A DNA stretch of 6,816 nucleotides, from positions 1 through 6,816 of the forward strand of contig JASHYQ010000145.1 of NCBI GenBank assembly GCA_030042955.1. Direction: 5' to 3'. Numbering within the stretch: the first letter of the stretch is position 1; the number at the start of each line of letters is the position of its first letter. Under the pieces are notes generated by a model. The model worked only from the letters and a program-made list of their open reading frames with translations, was not told the origin of the DNA and did no database searches. Shown here piece by piece: positions 1-5,539 of the stretch. This stretch comes from Thermoplasmata archaeon (lineage in GTDB: Archaea > Thermoplasmatota > Thermoplasmata > Lutacidiplasmatales > UBA184). The translations under genes and the position numbers were made by a program.

Positions 1-377
1 GCGACCTGCGGGGGCAGCTCCGGAGGGTCCGGAACGCCCGGGTACTTGTGGTGGTCGAGGACGACCACCGGGTAGGGGTGGTGGGGATACTCGTCGAGCC
101 AGCTCGCCCCGGTGTCGGCGATCAGGACCGGTCCCTTGGTGGCGGCGAGCAGGGCCTTCATTCGCTCGCGCTCGACCCCCTGGAGCGGGGTCGCCTGGAC
201 CGGGTAGCCGAGCCGGCCGAACGCCCGGACGGCGGACGAGGCGCTGGCGATCCCGTCTGCGTCGTAATGGTAGATCACCCGCCAGCGGCGGGGGTGGGCG
301 AGGACGAGCGCGCGGGCGCGCTCGAATTCACGTCGGTAGCGGGGGTCCGAGACGAAGGAATCCGGCCCCGAGGGCAT
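1..377 (-). CDS. RecJ-like DHH phosphoesterase/exonuclease (partial, N-terminal)
   Basis: The first 125 codons of a DHH-superfamily protein are visible; the rest lies beyond the left edge. I translated this by hand from the minus strand, starting at the ATG whose A is shared with the rps15 stop (TGATG). Family motifs are clear: YHYDADGIAS (residues 36-45, metal-binding D39 and D41), LIADTGAS (85-92, D88) and VVVLDHH (104-110, the DHH signature). These residues bind two Mn/Mg ions in RecJ-type nucleases. Archaeal members include the GINS-associated nuclease GAN, related to eukaryotic Cdc45, and ssDNA or RNA exonucleases. An rps15-RecJ-like order is common in archaea. An AGGTG Shine-Dalgarno sequence sits inside the end of rps15, so translational coupling is likely. 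The C-terminal DHHA1 part cannot be seen, so the exact subfamily is open. Confidence 0.88.
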   Translation of the reverse strand, partial: MPSGPDSFVSDPRYRREFERARALVLAHPRRWRVIYHYDADGIASASSAVRAFGRLGYPVQATPLQGVERERMKALLAATKGPVLIADTGASWLDEYPHHPYPVVVLDHHKYPGVPDPPELPPQV

Positions 378-832
378 CACTCCACCTGGAGAGCCGCTCC
401 CGTCGCCGAGTAGCGCCAGGTCTCAGGGATCCGATGGCGTTGGCGGTAGTAGCGGGCCAGGCGGCGGATGCGGGACTCCATCAGGTTGAGCCCCCGGCGG
501 TTCGCGAGGTCCTTCGGGTGGGCCTCGAGGTGCTGCTGGAGGTGGACGACCCGCTTGAGCAGGGCCTGCAGGTCGTCGGGGATCTCGGGGGTGACGCCGT
601 GCTCGGCAAGGAGGGCGGTGAGGCGCTTACCGGTGACGGACCGGCTCGAGGGGACCCCGTGCTGGTCCCGAAGCTGGAGGCCCACCTGCGCGGCCGAAAC
701 GCCGCCTTTGGCGAGCTGGACTGCCTGCTCCACGACCTCCTCGGGCGTGGTGGTCACCCACTCGGGTTTGGTGAGCGGGTACGGGCGGTGGGAACCGGCC
801 CGTCCCTTCCGTCCGGAGTGGATGCGCGACAT
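377..832 (-). CDS. rps15: 30S ribosomal protein uS15 (archaeal S15)
   Basis: This 151-residue protein has the length of archaeal and eukaryotic uS15, which is much longer than the roughly 89-residue bacterial form. It opens with the basic archaeal N-terminus (MSRIHSGRKGRAGSHRP), followed by PEWV and a helical section (about residues 27-75). It ends in the conserved S15 core, where LNLMESRIRRLARYYR (about 114-129) is the rRNA-binding helix signature. uS15 binds the central domain of 16S rRNA and helps assemble the small subunit. The ATG at 832 lies about 28 bases after a TATA-like box, so the mRNA is probably leaderless or nearly so. The stop overlaps the start of the DHH gene downstream, forming a two-gene unit at least. 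Nothing looks broken or unusual in the protein. Confidence 0.97.
   Translation of the reverse strand: MSRIHSGRKGRAGSHRPYPLTKPEWVTTTPEEVVEQAVQLAKGGVSAAQVGLQLRDQHGVPSSRSVTGKRLTALLAEHGVTPEIPDDLQALLKRVVHLQQHLEAHPKDLANRRGLNLMESRIRRLARYYRQRHRIPETWRYSATGAALQVE
383..387 (-). promoter_or_regulatory. Shine-Dalgarno site for the DHH gene
   Basis: Read on the minus strand, AGGTG ends five bases before the ATG at 377 and matches the archaeal anti-SD (CACCUCC). It lies inside the last rps15 codons and supports the overlapping start at TGATG. Confidence 0.6.
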
Positions 833-856
833 GGCCCGGCGCCGACACGCGTGCCT

Positions 857-864
857 TACTTAAG
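857..864 (-). promoter_or_regulatory. TATA-like box of rps15
   Basis: CTTAAGTA on the minus strand is an AT-rich island in very GC-rich DNA. Its centre is about 28 bases before the rps15 ATG, which puts the predicted start of transcription only a few bases from the codon. It lies in the 67-base gap after the upstream small gene. Confidence 0.65.
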
Positions 865-899
865 GTCGTGGGGAGCGACGCCAAGACGGCCGGTTTCGC

Positions 900-1235
900 T
901 CACGAAATTCGGTCGGTCTGCGCCATCGCGTCGACGAGGAACGCCTTCCCCTCTGCGGTGATGGCGTACTGCGCCCGGCGGGCTCCCGCGGGGCCCACCT
1001 CGGTAAGGCGCGCCGCGACGAGTCCGTTGCGCACCAGAAGTCCGAGGGCAAACGGGACCTTCACCTGTTCCCGGTCGACGGCCCAGAAGCGGGCTAGGAG
1101 GCGCTCGACCTCCTTCAACTCGAGGGACTGGTCCCGGGCCTGCCCCTCGTACATGACCTCGACGCGGTTGAGCTGTTGGAGGATCGCGACGAGGGTCGCC
1201 CGGATCGGGTCCGGTTCGCTCTCGGGCTTGGCCAC
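900..1235 (-). CDS. Small winged-helix-like protein, paralogue 1
   Basis: This is a 111-residue protein of unrecognised family. It starts at a GTG that lies about 28 bases after a TATA-like box, which is why I prefer it. The N-terminal half is helical, with LVAILQQLNRVE at residues 15-26. The C-terminal half looks like a winged helix: a candidate recognition helix (VPFALGLLVRNGLVAARL, about 60-77) followed by a strand pair around AQYAITAEGKAFL (about 88-100), reminiscent of the wing in PadR or MarR-like folds. It resembles the neighbouring gene at 1296-1637: both share an LVxxLxQLNRxE segment, a YxITAxGKxxL segment and an end of the form TxR(I/V). That points to tandem duplication and divergence. 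DNA binding is inferred from the fold only, and no ligand or partner is evident. Confidence 0.75.
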   Translation of the reverse strand: MAKPESEPDPIRATLVAILQQLNRVEVMYEGQARDQSLELKEVERLLARFWAVDREQVKVPFALGLLVRNGLVAARLTEVGPAGARRAQYAITAEGKAFLVDAMAQTDRIS

Positions 1236-1259
1236 GCTGAAGATTACGCTGCATCCCTC

Positions 1260-1267
1260 TACATAAA
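1260..1267 (-). promoter_or_regulatory. TATA-like box of winged-helix paralogue 1
   Basis: TTTATGTA on the minus strand is centred about 28 bases before the GTG at 1235. The gene therefore has its own promoter in the 60-base gap after its paralogue, and its transcript would be nearly leaderless. Confidence 0.65.
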
Positions 1268-1295
1268 CCCCGCCGGCACGGCCGCTCCGGGGGGC

Positions 1296-1637
1296 CTAGT
1301 CGACGCGTCCGGTCTTCTCCAGCTGGCCCAGGAGGTACTCCTTCCCGGTGGCGGTGATCGTGTACCGCCGGCCCAGGACCCGACCCCGGTCCCACGCATA
1401 CTGGGGGTCGTCCAGGGGGTCGGCCATCCGGTTCGCGACGAGGGTCTCGATCGCGTGCTGGAGCTCCGCCTCCGAGAGCGCGGGGATCGGTCCCTTCCGC
1501 AGCAGGAAGAGAATCTCGGAGGCCTCGAGCCCCTCGCCGTCCTCCTCCTCGCGCTCGGCGCGGTTCAGCTGCTTCAGCGTCTCCACCAGGGTCGTGCGGA
1601 GCGCCAATGCGTTCCCCTCTGCGGTTCCGTCGGCCAC
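1296..1637 (-). CDS. Small winged-helix-like protein, paralogue 2
   Basis: This 113-residue protein is the divergent twin of the gene at 900-1235. It has LVETLKQLNRAE (residues 17-28), then a very acidic stretch (REEEDGEGLEASE, about 29-41), a helical middle (ALSEAELQHAIETLVANRMADPL, about 53-75) that fits a helix-turn-helix, and a wing-like YTITATGKEYLL (about 92-103), ending in KTGRVD. The start is GTG at 1637, about 34 bases after a TATA-like box. It is transcribed away from the zinc-binding-like gene and trpS across a region with a perfect dyad, so it could regulate itself or its divergent neighbour. That is inference. I do not recognise a named family. A small archaeal transcription factor is the most likely reading, and a structural winged helix without DNA binding is possible. 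Confidence 0.75.
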   Translation of the reverse strand: MADGTAEGNALALRTTLVETLKQLNRAEREEEDGEGLEASEILFLLRKGPIPALSEAELQHAIETLVANRMADPLDDPQYAWDRGRVLGRRYTITATGKEYLLGQLEKTGRVD

Positions 1638-1667
1638 GCGATGCGCAGTGCAGGGCCCTTCTTAGCG

Positions 1668-1675
1668 ACTTTAAG
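1668..1675 (-). promoter_or_regulatory. TATA-like box of winged-helix paralogue 2
   Basis: CTTAAAGT on the minus strand is centred about 34 bases before the GTG at 1637. It faces away from the plus-strand box at 1707-1714, making a divergent promoter pair. Confidence 0.6.
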
Positions 1676-1685
1676 CCAGAGGAAA

Positions 1686-1704
1686 GGCGGCGTGGGGCGC
1701 CGCC
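1686..1704. repeat. 7-bp dyad in divergent promoter region (operator-like)
   Basis: GGCGGCG, five bases, then CGCCGCC form a perfect inverted repeat. It lies between the two divergent TATA boxes, ending two bases before the plus-strand box at 1707 and 10 bases from the minus-strand box. The position is right for an operator or factor-binding site. In DNA this rich in G and C such dyads also arise by chance, so function is only a suggestion. Confidence 0.35.
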
Positions 1705-1706
1705 GA

Positions 1707-1714
1707 CTTAATAG
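1707..1714 (+). promoter_or_regulatory. TATA-like box of the zinc-protein/trpS operon
   Basis: CTTAATAG is centred about 30 bases before the ATG at 1741. The short pyrimidine-rich stretch between them contains no Shine-Dalgarno sequence, which suggests a leaderless or near-leaderless transcript. Confidence 0.65.
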
Positions 1715-1740
1715 GCCCGTCGCGCAGATACCTTTCTCCC

Positions 1741-2049
1741 ATGACCTGTACCTGCCGGAACCCGGCCCGCTGCCCGGTCTGCAACCAGCCGGTCCGCGTC
1801 CCCCTCACAAACCTCGAGAACTCCTCAGGGGGCGCCCTGCTCGTCGAGCGGTTCGCACGCCGTGACTCCTCCTCGTCGCGGGAGGGCCTGCGACGGCTGA
1901 TCCAGGGGTATACCTCGTGCCCCTCGTGCGGCCACACGATCTACCACGACCACTCCCGCCTGTGCGTCGCGGAGGCGCTGAGCGCCGCCGGCGTGCCGAT
2001 GGCCGAGCGCGAGCAGATCCTCTCGAAGATCACGTTCCCCGAAGGGTGA
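1741..2049 (+). CDS. Small Cys/His-rich, probably zinc-binding protein
   Basis: This 102-residue protein is not one I recognise. Two metal-ligand clusters stand out: C3, C5, C11 and C14 at the N-terminus (the last two as CPVC), and C60, C63, H65, H69, H71 and C75 in the second half (CPSCGHTIYHDHSRLC). Each could hold a zinc ion, or the two could combine as a split zinc ribbon. Between them is a Ser-rich, Arg-rich stretch (about 40-52), and a helical tail (about 76-98) follows. The ATG is about 30 bases after a TATA box. The gene ends ten bases before trpS, and its stop codon overlaps the trpS ribosome-binding site, so the two are almost surely co-transcribed. A role connected with tRNA or translation is suggested only by that linkage. 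Confidence 0.75.
   Translation: MTCTCRNPARCPVCNQPVRVPLTNLENSSGGALLVERFARRDSSSSREGLRRLIQGYTSCPSCGHTIYHDHSRLCVAEALSAAGVPMAEREQILSKITFPEG
2044..2049 (+). promoter_or_regulatory. Shine-Dalgarno site of trpS
   Basis: GGGTGA fits the archaeal anti-SD and ends ten bases before the trpS GTG. Its last three bases are the stop codon of the upstream gene. This supports the GTG start and translational linkage within an operon. Confidence 0.6.
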
Positions 2050-2059
2050 CCACCGCCCC

Positions 2060-3205
2060 GTGACCCCCGACGAGTTCGTGGTCACGCCGTACGAGGTCCG
2101 GGGCCGGATCGACTACATCCGCCTGCGGGAGATGTTCGGGACCCAGGCGCTCACGAACGAGCTCCTCGCCCGCCTGCACTCGCTCACGGGCGGGGAGCTC
2201 TCGCCCCTCCTCACCCGGGGGGTCTACTTTTCCCACCGGGACCTCGGCTGGGTCCTCGACCAGTTCGCGAAGAACTCCCCGTTCTTCCTCTACTCGGGCC
2301 GCGGCCCCTCCGGTCCGCTCCATACGTCCCACCTCGTCCCCTTCGAGCTCTGCCAGTGGCTCCAGCAGCGCCTCGGGGTCCGGATGTTCATCCAGATCAC
2401 CGATGACGAGAAGTTCTGGGCCCGCCCGGGGCTCAGCCGGGAGCAGACGGCCTACTGGGGCCTCGAGAACCTCTACGACCTCCTCGCCCTCGGCTTCGAC
2501 CCGAAACGGACGCACGTCTTCTTCGACTCCCGCTCCATCTCGGCCCTGTATCCCCTCGCCGTCCGGGTCGCCCGGAAGGTCCCGTACTCGACGGTGAAGG
2601 CGGTCTTCGGGTTCAAGCCCAGCACCAACATCGGCCTCGTCTTCTACACCGCCCTCCAGACGGTCCCCTGTTTCTGGCCGTCGTGGGCGGAGGGCCGGTC
2701 GGTCCCCTGCCTCATCCCGTGCGGGATCGACCAGGACCCGCACTTCCGGGTCACCCGGGACCTGGCGGAGAGCCTCGGGTACCCGAAGCCGGCGCTCCTG
2801 CACAGCCAGATGATCCCGGGCCTGCTCGGCGACGCCGCGATGTCCACCACCGGCGACCGCGAGGAGAACGCCCTGTTCCTGAACGACTCGCCGAAGACGG
2901 TCGAGAAGAAAGTACGACAGGCGTTCACGGGCGGGCGCACCACGGTCGAGGAACAGCGTCGGCTCGGCGCGACCCCGGAGATCTGCTCGGTCTGGGCGCT
3001 CTGGCGCACGCGGTTCGCGAAGTCGGAGACCGAGTTCCAGGAGGTGACCCGGGACTGCCGCTCGGGGGCGCTCCTGTGCGGCGACTGCAAGTCGAAGGTC
3101 CTCGAACGGGTCCACGCCTTCTATCGGGAACACGCGGCGGCCCGGGAGAAGGTCAAGGACTGGGCCGAGTCGACGATCATCACCGCGGCGCCGAAGCCCC
3201 TATAG
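2060..3205 (+). CDS. trpS: Tryptophanyl-tRNA synthetase (archaeal/eukaryotic type)
   Basis: This 381-residue class I enzyme charges tRNA-Trp with tryptophan using ATP. The GTG start gives EFVVTPYEVRG, the usual archaeal N-terminal region. Family landmarks follow in order: YSGRGPSGPLHTSH (residues 78-91, the HIGH-motif region), QITDDEKF, FGFKPSTNIG, IPCGIDQDPHFRVTRDLAESLGYPKPAL, and the C-terminal CRSGALLCGDCK. Two active-site motifs are off consensus. HIGH reads HTSH (88-91). The KMSKS-type loop, usually KMSAS or KMSSS in this branch, reads AMSTT (260-264), so the usual first lysine is alanine. Reading frame and length are intact, so this is a variant rather than a broken gene. It is the second gene of an operon with a zinc-binding-like protein and ends one base from the opposing TPR gene. 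Confidence 0.96.
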   Translation: MTPDEFVVTPYEVRGRIDYIRLREMFGTQALTNELLARLHSLTGGELSPLLTRGVYFSHRDLGWVLDQFAKNSPFFLYSGRGPSGPLHTSHLVPFELCQWLQQRLGVRMFIQITDDEKFWARPGLSREQTAYWGLENLYDLLALGFDPKRTHVFFDSRSISALYPLAVRVARKVPYSTVKAVFGFKPSTNIGLVFYTALQTVPCFWPSWAEGRSVPCLIPCGIDQDPHFRVTRDLAESLGYPKPALLHSQMIPGLLGDAAMSTTGDREENALFLNDSPKTVEKKVRQAFTGGRTTVEEQRRLGATPEICSVWALWRTRFAKSETEFQEVTRDCRSGALLCGDCKSKVLERVHAFYREHAAAREKVKDWAESTIITAAPKPL

Positions 3206-3206
3206 G

Positions 3207-3965
3207 TCAGGTGACCTCGGGCCGCTCGGGGAGCGGGGGCAGGGGTCCCCGGGGGCGGGGTCGGAGGCGGGCGACCGGAGGGCCGGAGAGCGCCTCGGTC
3301 CCTTCCTCCGGACCTCCCTGGACGGCGGTCACGAGCCGGAGCATCGGGTGGAACAGGGAGGCCTGGGCCCGCGCCGGGTCGAGCGTGTAGGCCCGTTCGT
3401 AGGCGGCAACCGCCGCCTCCTCGTCTCCCAGGCTGAGCAGGGAGAGCGCGAGGTCGATCCAGCTCTTCGCCTCCCGAGCGCCCTCGCGAGCCCCCCCCTC
3501 CTCCACGTGGTCGTCGACGGGGGGATGGGCGACCGGCAGCTCGGGCGCGTCGGTCGGGACGGCCCGAGAGAGGACCAGCGCTCGTTCGAAGGCCACGGAG
3601 GCGCTCGCCTCGTCGCCGGCCTCGGCGAACGCTACGCCGAGCCGGTGCCAGGCGACCATATCGTCCGGTGAGAGCGCCACCGCCCGTTGGTAGGCGCTCG
3701 CCGCCTCCCCCCACTCCTCGCGGAGAGAGCGCGCCACCCCGAGGTGGAACCAAGCCTCCCCGTTGGCGGGCGCGAGCTGGATCGCCCGGGCGAGGGCGCT
3801 CTCGGCCTCGGCCGCCCGGCCGAGATGTGCGAGGCAGAGCCCGAAATAGGACCAAGCCCCGGCGTCCGTCGGGTCCTCCCGGAGCACGTCCCGGAAGGTC
3901 CGGACGGCCGTGTCGTACTCCCCGCGCAGGAGATAGTTTACCCCAAGGTCAAACCGCTGGCTCAC
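3207..3965 (-). CDS. TPR-repeat protein
   Basis: This 252-residue protein is made of tetratricopeptide repeats, helix pairs that usually serve as protein-binding scaffolds. Four run without a break at about residues 2-35, 36-69, 70-103 and 104-137. A fifth is at about 166-199, after a loop rich in Pro and acidic residues. Four of them carry a Trp near the start (W38, W72, W106, W169), and the expected Gly/Ala/Pro positions (such as LxPxxxxAW) are clear. A Pro/Arg-rich tail (about 215-252) closes the protein. There is no signal peptide or membrane segment, so it is probably cytoplasmic. The GTG start puts TPR 1 right at the N-terminus. Upstream there is only a weak T-rich box (TTTTCC near 3997-4002). 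Partners cannot be inferred from the sequence. Confidence 0.9.
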   Translation of the reverse strand: MSQRFDLGVNYLLRGEYDTAVRTFRDVLREDPTDAGAWSYFGLCLAHLGRAAEAESALARAIQLAPANGEAWFHLGVARSLREEWGEAASAYQRAVALSPDDMVAWHRLGVAFAEAGDEASASVAFERALVLSRAVPTDAPELPVAHPPVDDHVEEGGAREGAREAKSWIDLALSLLSLGDEEAAVAAYERAYTLDPARAQASLFHPMLRLVTAVQGGPEEGTEALSGPPVARLRPRPRGPLPPLPERPEVT

Positions 3966-4068
3966 ACCCGGTCGGACCAGGAACGGCTCGCTGACGGAAA
4001 AGCCTGTTGCCGGGGACCCTCCCCCCGCGTTTCGCCCCGTCCGACGGGCTCCGGGTCCGGCCGCCGGC

Positions 4069-4076
4069 CTTATATG
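4069..4076 (+). promoter_or_regulatory. TATA box of ssb
   Basis: CTTATATG is the best TATA match in the window. It is flanked by a near-perfect dyad: GCCGGCC at 4063-4069 and GGTCGGC at 4076-4082, with one mismatch. A repressor bound there would cover the TATA box. Confidence 0.65.
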
Positions 4077-4221
4077 GTCGGCCCCACGTCAGGGGGTGAG
4101 GAATCCGCGAGCCCCCCCGAATCGAGCGTCCCGCCCGTCCTACTTTTGCGACGAGTGTTCGCGCGAGTGGAGTGTCGTTCAACGGTTCCCGAGCAACGCG
4201 AAACGCGGAGCGAAGAAGAAA

Positions 4222-4226
4222 GGCGA
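4222..4226 (+). promoter_or_regulatory. Weak Shine-Dalgarno site of ssb
   Basis: GGCGA, within AAGGCGAG, ends five bases before the ATG at 4232. It is one base off the ideal GGTGA and supports that ATG over the in-frame GTG at 4172. Confidence 0.45.
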
Positions 4227-4231
4227 GACCC

Positions 4232-4738
<507 letters not shown>

Positions 4739-4775
4739 TTCCGGACCAACCGGTCGGAACCGGGCCGAACCCTTT

Positions 4776-4798
4776 CCCCCCGCCTTCTCGGCGGGGGG
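4776..4798 (+). terminator. GC hairpin after ssb, possible terminator
   Basis: CCCCCCGCC, a five-base loop, then GGCGGGGGG form a perfect 9-bp stem 37 bases after the ssb stop. No T-run follows, and archaeal termination mostly relies on T-runs, so this could instead protect the mRNA 3' end. It stands between ssb and the next promoter at 4817. Confidence 0.45.
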
Positions 4799-4816
4799 CC
4801 TCCTTGGTCGGTCATG

Positions 4817-4824
4817 ATTAAGTA
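4817..4824 (+). promoter_or_regulatory. TATA-like box of the RAM-domain gene
   Basis: ATTAAGTA is centred about 31 bases before the ATG at 4852. No Shine-Dalgarno sequence is present, which fits a near-leaderless transcript starting a few bases before the ATG. Confidence 0.65.
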
Positions 4825-4851
4825 GGGCGCTCCACTCTCGGCGGAACGTCT

Positions 4852-5514
4852 ATGCCCGAGGATAACCGCGAGCTCGTTCTCTACGTTCAGTCGAAGAAGG
4901 CTGTCTCGGTGTTCTACCGCCCTCCGGGTCCTTCTCCCGGGTCCATCGTTCCTCCGACTCCGGTGAACGTCGGGGACGCGGCCACCGATGCCTCGGGGTC
5001 CACCGTCTTTTTCCTGTCCGACGACCAGGCGCGCTGCGTGGCCCTGGTGGAGGAGACCGCGAGGGACCGCGGGTACCGGGTCCGGGTCGTCGACATCGAG
5101 AAGGTCGGCACCATCGAGCGCCTCATCGCCGAGCACCTCCGCGGGGTCCAGAACTTCCCCGTGCTGGTCTCCCCGAAGGGCCCCCGGCTCGAGGGGGTGG
5201 CCGCGTTCACCGACGAGGCCTTGGCGGCGCTGATGCCGACCGAGCTGAAGAACGTCCGCGCGATGACCTACATCAAGGTCCGCGGGGGCGACCTCGACCG
5301 GATCCGCACCCTGCTGGAGTCGCTGCCCGAGGTCAAGGAGCTCCACTTCCTGACCGGGGACTGGGACATCCTGGTCGTGCTCGAGTTCCCCTCCGCCGAC
5401 TCGAACAAACGACGGGTGCTCGACTTCGTGACCGACCGGATCCGCGGGATCCCGGAGGTCCTCGATACCTCCACGGTCGTCCCCGAGTACTCGGTCACCA
5501 AGTTCCCGCTCTAG
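4852..5514 (+). CDS. Thioredoxin-like/Lrp-type RAM domain fusion protein
   Basis: This 220-residue protein seems to have three parts. Residues 1-48 are a Pro-rich lead with a short strand-like start (ELVLYVQSKKAVSVFY). Residues 50-128 resemble a thioredoxin/glutaredoxin fold: strand TVFFLS, a helix with the protein's only Cys (C62), strand YRVRVVDIEK, helix, then NFPVLV with the Pro (P103) where thioredoxins have their cis-Pro, and a final helix. The CxxC motif is absent; QARC (59-62) would keep only the second Cys. Residues 135-218 are a clear RAM/Lrp-AsnC effector domain (VRAMTYIKVRGGDLDRI, FLTGDWDILVVLEF, EVLDTSTVVPEYSVTKF). RAM domains assemble as dimers or octamers and bind amino acids or similar ligands. 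No helix-turn-helix is present, so DNA binding is not expected unless through a partner. The RAM call is firm and the thioredoxin-like call is inference. Confidence 0.85.
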   Translation: MPEDNRELVLYVQSKKAVSVFYRPPGPSPGSIVPPTPVNVGDAATDASGSTVFFLSDDQARCVALVEETARDRGYRVRVVDIEKVGTIERLIAEHLRGVQNFPVLVSPKGPRLEGVAAFTDEALAALMPTELKNVRAMTYIKVRGGDLDRIRTLLESLPEVKELHFLTGDWDILVVLEFPSADSNKRRVLDFVTDRIRGIPEVLDTSTVVPEYSVTKFPL

Positions 5515-5517
5515 CGG

Positions 5518-5535
5518 GCGAGGGCGGAGCCTCGC
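5518..5535. terminator. Small hairpin between convergent genes
   Basis: GCGAGG, six bases, CCTCGC lie in the 25-base gap between the stop codons of the RAM-domain gene and carB. It would form in either transcript and could help end both. No T-run accompanies it. Confidence 0.3.
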
Positions 5536-5539
5536 TCCT

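Larger units (their letters stand above)
3966..4231. other. Divergent intergenic region with long ssb leader
   Basis: This 266-base gap lies between the TPR gene (leftward) and ssb (rightward). It holds a weak candidate promoter for the TPR gene near 3997-4002 and the ssb TATA box at 4069-4076. From the predicted transcription start (about 4098) to the ssb ATG there are roughly 130 bases of leader, unlike the short leaders of other genes here. I see no tRNA or C/D-box signature. An open frame from GTG 4096 crosses the leader and includes YFCDECSREW, but it continues as a shadow of ssb to 4638. Its third-position GC (about 70%) is lower than in the surrounding genes. Confidence 0.5.

Noticed and set aside
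434..961. Plus-strand open frames opposite rps15 and winged-helix paralogue 1.
   Set aside because: They overlap well-supported minus-strand genes and show no domain.
1176..1865. Plus-strand open frame of 229 codons across both winged-helix genes and the divergent promoter.
   Set aside because: It runs through two TATA boxes and the start of the zinc-protein gene in another frame, and its composition is that of a shadow.
2030..3133. Long minus-strand open frame of 367 codons opposite trpS.
   Set aside because: It mirrors trpS, which has clear family motifs. The product is low-complexity and rich in Arg, Glu and Pro, as expected for an antisense shadow in high-GC DNA.
4172..4231. Upstream GTG as the start of ssb.
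   Set aside because: The extra 20 residues are Arg-rich and unlike SSB N-termini, and an SD-like site supports ATG 4232.
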